Shown here: positions 17,887-24,879 of the stretch, one piece after another
Position numbering within the stretch: the stretch's first letter is position 1
Layout of the letters: the number at the start of each line of letters is the position of its first letter
Assembly: GCF_003202235.1 (NCBI RefSeq)
Contig: NZ_MASU01000006.1
Location: 310,001-374,000, forward strand
Direction: 5' to 3'
DNA: 64,000 nt
Source of the DNA: Prauserella flavalba
GTDB lineage: Bacteria > Actinomycetota > Actinomycetes > Mycobacteriales > Pseudonocardiaceae
Made by a program: the position numbers and the translations under genes
The notes under the pieces: model-generated
Databases searched by the model: none
The model's input: only the letters and a program-made list of their open reading frames with translations
What the model was told of the DNA's origin: nothing

Positions 17887-17920
17887 GCGGCCGGACGGCC
17901 CGGGTGGACTGTCCGGCCGC
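17887..17920. terminator. Bidirectional hairpin terminator
   Basis: Perfect 10-bp stem GCGGCCGGAC/GTCCGGCCGC with a 14-nt loop, between the convergent HD gene and the DinB-like gene. The T-tract is absent, as is common at high GC. Confidence 0.65.
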
Positions 17921-17927
17921 CCGTGCC

Positions 17928-18494
17928 TCAGGGGCGCCAGGCCGGGTCGCGGCCGATGAAGGCCATCAGCCTGTCCTGCGGGGGCGCGTCCTCGGGCACC
18001 GGAACGGCGGGGCCGAACTGCCCGCTGTCCCGCAGCAGCTGCTCGATCGGTTTCATGCCGTCCAGTGCGGCCGCACAACGCTCCTGGCCCAGGTCGGGCT
18101 CGCGGCCGAGTGCCTTGGCGAGATCCCAGGAGTGCATCCAGACGTCGGCGGTGTAGAACTGGTCGATCGCCTCGTCCACGGGTTTGTCGCCGGTGTTCGG
18201 ATTGCTCAGCACGCGCCCGGCGGGGTCGTCGAGAATGGCCTGGATGTCGGCGGCGTGCCGGTTCCACGCGGCGGCCGGGTCGGCCTCGACGTCCAGCGCG
18301 GGCAACTCGATCCCGGCGCCCTTCAGGAAGCCCCGGGACCACTCGACGAGGTGCTTCACGATGTCGAGCGCCGTCCACTCGGCGACCGGCGAGGGCCGGG
18401 CCCAGTCGCCTGCCGAGGCGGACTCGACCAGTGCGGTGAACCGGGCCGCGTCGTCCGCGTGCCGCCGGGCGGGGCCGGTGGGTGCCGATGTCAT
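17928..18494 (-). CDS. TIGR03086/DinB-like mycothiol-transferase-fold protein
   Basis: 188-aa protein of the maleylpyruvate-isomerase N-domain/DinB superfamily, function unassigned. It shows the fold pattern WTALDIVKHLVEWSRG near residue 40 and a later FYTADVWMHSWDLAKALG near 118, with conserved His that probably bind metal. It is the third gene of an arsR-SRPBCC-DinB operon (2-nt gap after the SRPBCC stop). ATG 18494 is the start closest to the upstream stop. Confidence 0.75.
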   Translation of the reverse strand: MTSAPTGPARRHADDAARFTALVESASAGDWARPSPVAEWTALDIVKHLVEWSRGFLKGAGIELPALDVEADPAAAWNRHAADIQAILDDPAGRVLSNPNTGDKPVDEAIDQFYTADVWMHSWDLAKALGREPDLGQERCAAALDGMKPIEQLLRDSGQFGPAVPVPEDAPPQDRLMAFIGRDPAWRP

Positions 18495-18496
18495 CG

Positions 18497-18985
18497 TCAG
18501 GCGCCCTTCGCCAGCAGCTCGTCGAGCTTCTCGTAGCCCTCCCTGACCCCGACGTCCATGCCGCTGGACAGGATGCCGTCGCGGGTCTCGAAGTCCTCCA
18601 CCACGCTCAGCGTCCGCAGCCGCGTGCGCCCGCCCTCGAGCTCCTCGAAGGTCAGGGTCTCCAGCGCGACGCCGTCGGGGTGGCCTTCGTAGGTGAAGGT
18701 CCACACGATCCGCTCGTTCGGCCGCACCTCGTGGAAGCTGCCGTAGAAGCTGGCGATCTCCTCGCCGTCCCGGTCGTTGGCGAAGGCCCATTCGCCGCCT
18801 CTGCGCGGGTCCCACCTGGTGATCCTCGTGGTCACCGAGCGCGGTCCGATCCACTGTGTGTAGAGCTCGGGGTCCACGTGGGCGCGGAAGACGTGCTCGG
18901 GCCTCGCGTCGAACTCCCGGACGATCTCGATCGTCGGGACCTTCTCGTCGGCCTTGATCTCGGTCTGGTGCTTGGTCGTGGTCAT
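18497..18985 (-). CDS. SRPBCC (AHSA1/START-like) domain protein
   Basis: 162-aa AHSA1-type protein with a hydrophobic-ligand START-like fold. IEIVREFDARPEHVFRAHVDPELYTQWIGP is the family N-terminus and WDPRRGGEWAF and IVWTFTYEGHPDGVA follow. It is coupled to the upstream ArsR regulator by an ATGA overlap, a frequent actinobacterial pairing in which the SRPBCC protein may bind a small hydrophobic ligand. Specific role unknown. Confidence 0.82.
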   Translation of the reverse strand: MTTTKHQTEIKADEKVPTIEIVREFDARPEHVFRAHVDPELYTQWIGPRSVTTRITRWDPRRGGEWAFANDRDGEEIASFYGSFHEVRPNERIVWTFTYEGHPDGVALETLTFEELEGGRTRLRTLSVVEDFETRDGILSSGMDVGVREGYEKLDELLAKGA

Positions 18986-19353
18986 GATGCGTCCCTCGTG
19001 TCGGTGTGTGTCGGTTGCTCGTCGTCGGCCATCCGGGCCAGCAGGGCGTCGAGGCGGCGGTAGCGCTCCTCTGCTTCCCTTCGGTAGCGCTCGATCCATT
19101 TCGTCATCAGGTCGAACACCTCCGCGTCGAGGTGGACCGGCCGGCGCTGGGCGTCCTTGCTGCGGGTCACGAGCCCGGCCTCCTCCAGCACCTTCACGTG
19201 CTTGGAAACGGCCTGGAGGCTCATGTCGTAGGGCTCCGCCAACTCGCCCACGGTCGCGTCCTCGCGGGCCAGGCGGGCCACCAGGTCGCGCCGGGTCGGA
19301 TCGGCCAGCGCCGCGAACGCCCGGTTGAGCCGTTCCGTACTGTCGTCCACCAT
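18982..19353 (-). CDS. ArsR family transcriptional regulator
   Basis: 123-aa winged helix regulator. The recognition helix region DMSLQAVSKHVKVLEEAGLV lies near residues 42-62, preceded by LADPTRRDLVARLA. There is no CxC metal motif, so it is probably not a metal sensor. It heads the arsR-SRPBCC-DinB operon and is preceded by two matched palindromes, so autoregulation is likely. Confidence 0.88.
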   Translation of the reverse strand: MVDDSTERLNRAFAALADPTRRDLVARLAREDATVGELAEPYDMSLQAVSKHVKVLEEAGLVTRSKDAQRRPVHLDAEVFDLMTKWIERYRREAEERYRRLDALLARMADDEQPTHTDTRDAS

Positions 19354-19359
19354 GCTTCC

Positions 19360-19375
19360 TCAACTCATCGGTTGA
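19360..19375. promoter_or_regulatory. ArsR operator copy 1
   Basis: TCAAC-N6-GTTGA inverted repeat, 6 nt upstream of the arsR-type ATG, where binding would block the leader. A second copy with the same arms and the same 6-nt spacer lies 46 bp further upstream. Confidence 0.65.
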
Positions 19376-19405
19376 ATACGAAGGTAAGTCGCTTGCGCGG
19401 CGTTG

Positions 19406-19421
19406 TCAACCTGTTGGTTGA
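19406..19421. promoter_or_regulatory. ArsR operator copy 2
   Basis: TCAAC-N6-GTTGA, identical arms and spacer length to 19360-19375. The two flank the presumed arsR promoter. Confidence 0.65.
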
Positions 19422-19514
19422 GGAAGGTGTTGTCCCGGCTCGCGCACCGACGAGTTGTCCGCCCCGCGCGGGTCTGTCCGTTCAGGGCAAGGCCGGGGAA
19501 GGGAAGGGGTAGCG

Positions 19515-20606
19515 ATGAGTGAGATCCAGGAACGGATTCAGCGCCATATCGATGCGCGGGTCGGTACCGGTGCGGAGACCGGTGTGCAGGTTGCCGTCTA
19601 CCGGGATGGCGCGCTGATCGTCGACGCGGTGGCCGGCACTGCCGACCCGGCCACCGGGCGACCGCTCACCTCCGGCACGCCGATCTTCAGCTTTTCCACA
19701 GCCAAGAACGTGGTGGCCACGCTCGCGCACCTGCTTGTCGCGCGCGGTTTCCTCGACTACGACAGCCCCGTCGTGGACCTCTGGCCGGAGTTCGGCGTGC
19801 ACGGCAAGGACAAGGTGACCCTGCGGCACGTGCTGACCCACACCGTCGGTCTGCCGGCCATCCCGCGCGAGATCGGGCCGGGCGAGCTTCCCGACTGGTC
19901 CAGGGTGTGTGCGTCGCTGGCCGCCGCCGAGCCGCGCTGGCGGCCGGGCACCGCCGTGGGCTACCACTCCTACACCTTCGGCTACCTCGTCGGCGAGCTG
20001 GCCCGCCGTGCGACCGGGCGGCGCATGTGCGAGCTGCTGCGTGAGTGGATCACTACGCCGCTCGGGATCGAGGGGCAGCTCTACTTCGCCGCTCCGCGGG
20101 AGTCGTTGCCGCGCTTGGCGCGCCTGGAGCAGCAGGCGCGCCCATGGCCTGGCGACCCGGACGACGGTGACGCGATCCTCGCCCCGTGGGAGAGCCGGCC
20201 GAGTGCCGATTTCGGCAATGCCGCTGAGATCCTGTGCGCCGACATACCGTCGGTTGGTATCGCCACCGCGCGCGGCCTTGCCACCATGTTCGACGCCGTG
20301 CTCCAGGGCGAGCTCGTGGACGCGGCGCGCCTGACGGACCTGTCCGCGCTCGCGTTCGAGGGGACGGATCAGGTCTTCGGTACCCGGGCGCGGATGGCGC
20401 TGGGCTTCCCGATCGGCAGGATCGGCGCACCCGCCGAGGAGAACTCCGGAGCATTCGGATGGCCAGGCGGGGGCGGCAGTTACGCCTACGCCGACCCCGC
20501 GCGGAGGGTGGCCTTCGCGCTGACGAAAACCCGGCTCGTCCCGAACTTCGACACCGCGCTGTCGGTTACCACCATCCTGGCCGACCACCTCGCCGGGACC
20601 CGCTGA
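19515..20606 (+). CDS. Beta-lactamase-family serine hydrolase (class C/EstB-like esterase)
   Basis: 363-aa serine hydrolase of the penicillin-binding-protein-like fold. The SxxK motif is Ser61-Thr-Ala-Lys64, and a YHS sequence near residue 155 takes the Tyr-x-Asn position. GWPGGGGSYAYADP near the C-terminus fits the third conserved box, with Gly-Gly in place of Lys-Thr-Gly as in EstB-type esterases. There is no signal peptide, so it is probably a cytoplasmic esterase or peptidase rather than a resistance enzyme. ATG 19515 follows GGGAAGGGG. Confidence 0.85.
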   Translation: MSEIQERIQRHIDARVGTGAETGVQVAVYRDGALIVDAVAGTADPATGRPLTSGTPIFSFSTAKNVVATLAHLLVARGFLDYDSPVVDLWPEFGVHGKDKVTLRHVLTHTVGLPAIPREIGPGELPDWSRVCASLAAAEPRWRPGTAVGYHSYTFGYLVGELARRATGRRMCELLREWITTPLGIEGQLYFAAPRESLPRLARLEQQARPWPGDPDDGDAILAPWESRPSADFGNAAEILCADIPSVGIATARGLATMFDAVLQGELVDAARLTDLSALAFEGTDQVFGTRARMALGFPIGRIGAPAEENSGAFGWPGGGGSYAYADPARRVAFALTKTRLVPNFDTALSVTTILADHLAGTR

Positions 20607-20734
20607 GCATCGTCGTCGCGACGAGTCAGGGAAACCGTGGCGACCGCGTTCGAACAGGCCTATGCCTGGCAGCTGGTTCGCCTCCGCCACCGGTAACGAG
20701 TCGCCGCAGGACGGTGTTCGTACAGTGACTGATC

Positions 20735-20811
20735 TGGTGGGCCCGGTGGGACTCGAACCCACACTGGCACGGACCTAAACCGTGTGCCTCTGCCAATTGG
20801 GCTACGGGCCC
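20735..20811 (-). tRNA. tRNA with anticodon UAG (Leu CUA decoding) but class I architecture
   Basis: Complete cloverleaf with CCA encoded. Acceptor stem GGGCCCG/CGGGCCC, D-stem GCC/GGC, anticodon stem CACGG/CCGTG with loop TTTAGGT, a 5-nt variable loop CCAGT, T-stem GTGGG/CCCAC with TTCGAGT, discriminator A73. U33 and G37 frame the anticodon UAG. Bacterial leucine tRNAs normally have a long variable arm; this one does not, so amino-acid identity is uncertain although A73 suits Leu. Confidence 0.85.
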
Positions 20812-20922
20812 GACGGATGCAGCCTAGCCGCCCGCCTTCGGCGCCCCGCTCGGCGTGCCCGTGGGATGTGCCCGGCCGGCGTGATCTAGCCTGCTGGCAA
20901 GCATGCTGCCGAGGGAGGACAC

Positions 20923-21144
20923 GTGGCTCGCGATCCGGAGACCATCGAACGCGACATCGAGAAGGCCAGGCACGCGCTGGCCTCGACGCTCGACCAGCTC
21001 GGTACCAAGGCCAGCCCCAAGCGGCTCGCCGACTCCGCGCGTACGAGCCTGCGGGCGAAGTTCGACGACCCCAAGGTGAAGTTCCCGCTGATCGGCGCCG
21101 GTGCGCTGATCGCGGTGCTGCTGGTGCGGAAGCTGATCCGCTGA
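20923..21144 (+). CDS. Small DUF3618 membrane-associated protein
   Basis: 73-aa DUF3618 protein. The N-terminus RDPETIERDIEKARHALASTLDQL is the family signature, predicted to be an amphipathic helix. A single hydrophobic C-terminal helix (FPLIGAGALIAVLLV) anchors it, with basic residues at the end. GTG 20923 follows GGGAGG. Function unknown. Its TGA pairs with the stop codon of the convergent gene in a hairpin. Confidence 0.82.
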   Translation: MARDPETIERDIEKARHALASTLDQLGTKASPKRLADSARTSLRAKFDDPKVKFPLIGAGALIAVLLVRKLIR

Positions 21145-21160
21145 GCCGGTTCCCGGCTCA
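21142..21160. terminator. Minimal bidirectional hairpin built from both stop codons
   Basis: Perfect 8-bp stem TGAGCCGG/CCGGCTCA with loop TTC. The outer three base pairs are the TGA of the DUF3618 gene and the TGA of the convergent gene on the other strand. Confidence 0.6.
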
Positions 21161-21688
21161 GCCGCCCGCGCTCGCCGAGCCTGCCGATCCGGGCAGGCCG
21201 GCCGCGGTCGTGCGCACGTAGCGCCCGTCCGCTCCCCGCGGCTTGGTCTCCTTCTCCGCGGCGGGCTGCGGGCTCTTGCTGAGCTCCTTGCGCGGCACGT
21301 TCCGCTTGCGCGGTTTCGTCTCCGTGGCCGCGGCATCCTCCTTGGCGGAGGAATCCTTCGGCTCGGCCGGCTTGTCCTTCGGCTCCGCCTTGCTCGCCTC
21401 GGCCTTGGCCTCCGGCGCGGACTCCGCGGGCTGCTCGGTGCCCGGCTCGGGACGCGCGAGCCTCGCGGTCATGTACGCCGAGGTGAACTCCAGTGCGCTG
21501 CCGTTGAGCAGGTGCACCACGGTCGGGGTGCTGCCCTCTGGGGCGAGCTTCTCGACCAGCTGGTCCGCCCGGTCGCGTGCGGCGATGATGCCCGGCGCCC
21601 GGTCGTTGAGCTCCTTGCCGAGCCCGGCGACCGTGACCGCCCAGTCTTCGGCTTCCTGCACGTACCGTGCGGTGATCGCTTGCACCAC
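21158..21688 (-). CDS. Hypothetical protein with disordered Lys/Ala/Glu-rich tail
   Basis: About 176 aa, no recognised family. The first 85 residues look folded and helical (ITARYVQEAEDWAVTVAGLG, then VHLLNGSALEFTSAYM). Residues 88-155 are low complexity (repeated PEPKDKPAEPKD-like, Lys/Ala/Ser/Glu), followed by a GADGRYVRT segment. No signal peptide or membrane span. GTG 21688 or GTG 21685 may be the start; both follow GGGGTGAGG. Confidence 0.6.
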   Translation of the reverse strand: MVQAITARYVQEAEDWAVTVAGLGKELNDRAPGIIAARDRADQLVEKLAPEGSTPTVVHLLNGSALEFTSAYMTARLARPEPGTEQPAESAPEAKAEASKAEPKDKPAEPKDSSAKEDAAATETKPRKRNVPRKELSKSPQPAAEKETKPRGADGRYVRTTAAGLPGSAGSASAGG

Positions 21689-21921
21689 CAGTCCTCACCC
21701 CTCCTCGACGGGTACGGCTCCACAGTGCAAGACCGTTTCGCCACCGTCCTATGACGCCAGTTCGTGAACAACCCGATCGGTTGAGCCCATCAGGCGCGTG
21801 TTCAGATTCTGTTACGAAATGATCCACCCAGCAATACGACAATGCGTCAGGAACTACTGAGCGTGAGAACACTCTCAGTATGTCGCTACGACGGGTGATC
21901 CATTGTTCTCGGTGCGTTCAG
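21689..21921. other. Intergenic region, no gene seen
   Basis: 233 bp between the hypothetical gene and the tetR-type gene. The sequence is less GC-rich than its surroundings. The only structure I see is an inverted repeat ACTGAG (21856-21861)/CTCAGT (21874-21879). It may serve as promoter for the minus-strand hypothetical gene and as terminator zone for the tetR gene. Confidence 0.4.
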
Positions 21922-22539
21922 CTAACGGCTCGTTAGCCGCTGCAAACCGCCCCAGAGCAGGTCCATCGCGTACTCGGTGACGGTCTCCGGGGGTAGATCC
22001 TCGTACCGTTCGCACCAGATCGCCAATCGTTCGCAGCCGCCCACCACGAACTCCGCGGCCGCCTCGACGCGCACCGTGTCGGAGTCGTCGAAATAGCCGC
22101 TCATCAACGTCGCGATGAGGTCGGTCTGCTGTTGCCGGGTCGCCTCGATCTCCTCGGCGGCCGAGGTGCCGACCAGCGTGATCTCGTGGCGCACCAGCGA
22201 CCACGCCTGCCTGCGATCCCTGATGAACCGGAAGAACGCGTGCAGCCCGGCGCGCATCGCGTCCTCGGCTCCGGCCGCGCCCACCACGGCCTGCTCGGTG
22301 ACGTGCCGCAGCTCGGCCCTCGCCTCCCTGATGCAGGCGAGGAGCAGGCCTTCCTTGGAGCGGAAGTACTCGTAGAGCATCGGCTTCGAGACGCCGACCC
22401 GTTCCGCGATCTCGTCCATCGACGCCGCGGCGTAGCCCCGCTCGGCGAACACGACCTCAGCGACCTCGATCATCTGCCGCTCGCGTTGCGCTCTCGGCAT
22501 GCGTTTGCGCCGGGCAGGGGCCTTTTCGGTGGTGCTCAC
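21922..22539 (-). CDS. TetR family transcriptional regulator
   Basis: 205-aa regulator with an Arg/Lys-rich N-terminus, a helix-turn-helix (ASMDEIAERVGVSKPMLYEYFRSKEGLL near residue 38-66) and an all-helical ligand domain. It is divergent from a Baeyer-Villiger-type monooxygenase gene across under 80 bp, an arrangement like ethR-ethA, so it probably represses that gene. GTG start at 22539. Confidence 0.85.
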   Translation of the reverse strand: MSTTEKAPARRKRMPRAQRERQMIEVAEVVFAERGYAAASMDEIAERVGVSKPMLYEYFRSKEGLLLACIREARAELRHVTEQAVVGAAGAEDAMRAGLHAFFRFIRDRRQAWSLVRHEITLVGTSAAEEIEATRQQQTDLIATLMSGYFDDSDTVRVEAAAEFVVGGCERLAIWCERYEDLPPETVTEYAMDLLWGGLQRLTSR

Positions 22540-22558
22540 GCCGACGACTCTACCGGAA

Positions 22559-22575
22559 GTAACCTACTGCTGGTA
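22559..22575. promoter_or_regulatory. Candidate TetR operator between divergent genes
   Basis: Imperfect palindrome TAACC-N7-GGTAA in the short gap between the tetR-type and monooxygenase genes. Four of five arm positions pair; assignment as operator rests mainly on location. Confidence 0.35.
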
Positions 22576-22617
22576 AGGTGGACTCCGGGTAACAGGAACT
22601 GCGGCATGGAGGCACGC

Positions 22618-24087
22618 ATGGGCAACCGCACCGAAGCGGGAGTCGTCATCATCGGCACCGGGTTCTCCGGCCTCGGCATGGCGATCCAGCTCCGCAAGGA
22701 AGGCCGCGAGGACTTCGTGATCCTGGAGAAGGCCGACGACGTGGGCGGCACCTGGCGCGACAACACCTATCCAGGCTGTGCCTGCGACATCCAGTCGCAC
22801 ATGTACTCGTTCTCCTTCGAGCAGAACCCGGAGTGGTCGCGCTCGTTCTCGCCGCAGCCCGAGATCTACGACTACATGCGGAGGGTCGCGCGGAAGTACG
22901 ACCTGTACCGCTTCATCCGCTTCGGCCAGGAGATGACCGGCGCGCGCTGGGACGCCGACGAGAACCGCTGGTACGTCTCCACCTCGGGCGGCGACGAGTT
23001 CGCCGGCCGCTACCTCGTCGCAGGGGTCGGTGCCCTGCACCTTCCGCAGATTCCGGACCTGCCCGGCATCGAGCGGTTCCAGGGCCGCAGTTTCCACTCC
23101 GCCGAGTGGGACCACGACTTCGACCTGCGCGGCAAGCGCGTCGCCGTGATCGGCACGGGAGCGAGCGCGGTGCAGTTCGTGCCACAGATCGCCAAGGACG
23201 TCGCCGAGCTGACCCTGTTCCAGCGCACGCCGCCGTGGATCATGCCGAAGCCCGACCACGCGATGCCGGACTGGGCGAAGCGGCTGTTCGCGAAGGTGCC
23301 CGGAGCCCAGCGGGCCTACCGCAACCTCCTGTACTGGATGCTCGAGGTGCGCGCCGTCGGCTTCAACGGCAACCCGCGCGTCATGAAGCTCGCGCAGAAG
23401 CTCGCCAAGCACAACATCGACAAGCACGTCGACGACCCCGCCCTGCGCGCGAAGCTCACGCCCGACTACGTCATGGGCTGCAAGCGCGTGCTGATCTCCA
23501 ACGACTACTACCCGGCACTCAACCGGGACAACGTCGACGTGGTGACCGACGGCGTCGCCGAGGTCACCGAGCACGGCGTGATCGACAAGGCCGGCGTCGA
23601 GCACGAGGTGGACGCCATCATCTACGGCACCGGCTTCCACGTCACCGACGCCTTCGACGACCTGGACATCATCGGTGTGGACGGCCGCAACCTCGGCAAA
23701 CTGTGGTCCACCGAGGGCATGCAGACCCACAAGGGCATCACCGTCGCGGGCTTCCCGAACCTGTTCTTCCTGCTCGGTCCCAACACGGGACTCGGCCACA
23801 ACTCGGTGGTCTTCATGATCGAGCAGCAGATCCGCTACATCTCCGAGGCGATCCGCTTCGTCGAGTCGCGCGGCGCCGAGTCCATCGAGGTGCGTGAGGA
23901 CGTCCAGGCGCAGTTCAACGACGACATCCAGCGCAAGCTGGAGCGCGGCATCTGGACCCAGGGCGGTTGCAAGAGCTGGTACCTCGACGCCAAGGGCGTC
24001 AACCGCACCATCTGGCCGGGCTTCACCTGGCGATACTGGCTGGAGACGCGCAAGCTCCGCCCGAGCGACTTCGAACTGACCCGCTGA
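22618..24087 (+). CDS. Flavin-containing (Baeyer-Villiger type) monooxygenase
   Basis: 489-aa FAD/NADPH monooxygenase. The FAD Rossmann motif IGTGFSGLGMA is near residue 11, the BVMO fingerprint FxGxxxHxxxW is present as FQGRSFHSAEW near 152, and the NADPH Rossmann motif VIGTGASAVQ follows. It is predicted to insert oxygen next to a ketone (ketone to ester or lactone); the substrate is unknown. ATG 22618 has GGAGG 5 nt upstream; an ATG 12 nt earlier is in frame but poorly spaced. The paired TetR regulator suggests ligand induction. Confidence 0.88.
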   Translation: MGNRTEAGVVIIGTGFSGLGMAIQLRKEGREDFVILEKADDVGGTWRDNTYPGCACDIQSHMYSFSFEQNPEWSRSFSPQPEIYDYMRRVARKYDLYRFIRFGQEMTGARWDADENRWYVSTSGGDEFAGRYLVAGVGALHLPQIPDLPGIERFQGRSFHSAEWDHDFDLRGKRVAVIGTGASAVQFVPQIAKDVAELTLFQRTPPWIMPKPDHAMPDWAKRLFAKVPGAQRAYRNLLYWMLEVRAVGFNGNPRVMKLAQKLAKHNIDKHVDDPALRAKLTPDYVMGCKRVLISNDYYPALNRDNVDVVTDGVAEVTEHGVIDKAGVEHEVDAIIYGTGFHVTDAFDDLDIIGVDGRNLGKLWSTEGMQTHKGITVAGFPNLFFLLGPNTGLGHNSVVFMIEQQIRYISEAIRFVESRGAESIEVREDVQAQFNDDIQRKLERGIWTQGGCKSWYLDAKGVNRTIWPGFTWRYWLETRKLRPSDFELTR

Positions 24088-24097
24088 AGCCGGGGGA

Positions 24098-24139
24098 GGC
24101 TACCGACCCTGGGCAGGGGGGACCCAGGGGTCAGTAGCC
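24098..24139. terminator. Bidirectional hairpin between convergent genes
   Basis: Arms around GGCTACCGACCCTGGG and CCCAGGGGTCAGTAGCC pair with one mismatch and one bulge. The element covers the stop codon of the XRE gene on the minus strand. Confidence 0.6.
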
Positions 24140-24604
24140 GGGCGGGAGGCCGGACAGCTTCCGGAGGCGGGCGATCAGGTCCTGGGTCTCCATACCGCAG
24201 AGCTCCGCCATGCGTTCGAGCGCGCTGAACTCCAGCTGGACGTCGTTGCCGCTCGCCTGCTCGAGCCTGCCGCGGGCCCACCGGCGCAGCGGAAGCAGCT
24301 CGGGCTGGTCGTCGGCGACCACCTTGGCCAGGTTCAGCCGCACCCGGCCCGGCTCGTCGCCGAAGACCCGCCGGTGCACGCGCTCGAGCAGGTTCTGCGG
24401 TAGCTCGTCCATGGCGAGGCAGATCTCGACCAGGCGCACCACCGAGCACTGCCGGGTGCCCAGCTCGTACGTCGCGAGTGTCTGCAGCGAGATCTCGCTC
24501 TGCAGGCGCTCGTTCAGTTCCTTGCGGGTCCATCCTCGTTGCTTGCGGAGCTTGCGTAGTTCCTCGCCAAGCACCCGCTGGTAGGCGTCCGCGTCGATCA
24601 GCAC
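24131..24604 (-). CDS. XRE-type helix-turn-helix regulator
   Basis: 157-aa protein (from GTG 24604) with a Cro/CI-type helix-turn-helix: LGEELRKLRKQRGWTRKEL then QTLATYELGTRQCSVVRLVEI, about residues 10-60. A C-terminal helical region follows, ending RLRKLSGLPPGY. Upstream in-frame codons could extend it by up to 47 residues, but LIDADAYQRVLGEEL looks like a natural N-terminus and GGACCTGGA precedes it. Probably a DNA-binding regulator; targets unknown. Confidence 0.75.
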   Translation of the reverse strand: MLIDADAYQRVLGEELRKLRKQRGWTRKELNERLQSEISLQTLATYELGTRQCSVVRLVEICLAMDELPQNLLERVHRRVFGDEPGRVRLNLAKVVADDQPELLPLRRWARGRLEQASGNDVQLEFSALERMAELCGMETQDLIARLRKLSGLPPGY

Positions 24605-24807
24605 TCCAGGTCCCCTGCCCGCACCGCGTGGGATGCCGTGCGCCGGCTCCGCCGACACAGTGCATGCGTTCTTCACGCGAGTGAAAGCCTCTGAGGTCCC
24701 TCGCCTTACGCGGCTTCCGTAGAAAACTTGACAAAAGCCCGCCAACTACCCCGAACGGGGTAACAAAAGGCGCCGAATGGGCTCACCCGGATTTCGCGGT
24801 CACAGAC

Positions 24808-24862
24808 TGCAGTGAAGGCCACCTTCACTGCGTTCAACGCAGTGAAGGTGGCCTTCACTGCA
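24808..24862. repeat. Dispersed palindromic repeat, canonical copy (family A); terminator of the LCP gene
   Basis: Perfect 25-bp inverted repeat, arms 24808-24832 and 24838-24862, loop TTCAA. The core GTGAAGGCCACCTTCAC is itself palindromic. It follows the LCP stop (24880) and precedes the XRE gene on the same strand. Confidence 0.88.
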
Positions 24863-24879
24863 GCCGGGTGGAGGGGTGC

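Noticed and set aside
20681-20737. Possible small protein gene just before the tRNA
   Set aside because: Open frame is short, has no ribosome site and runs into the tRNA sequence.
22564-23799. 411-codon minus-strand frame antisense to the monooxygenase gene
   Set aside because: The plus-strand frame contains FAD, BVMO and NADPH motifs; the antisense frame has none.
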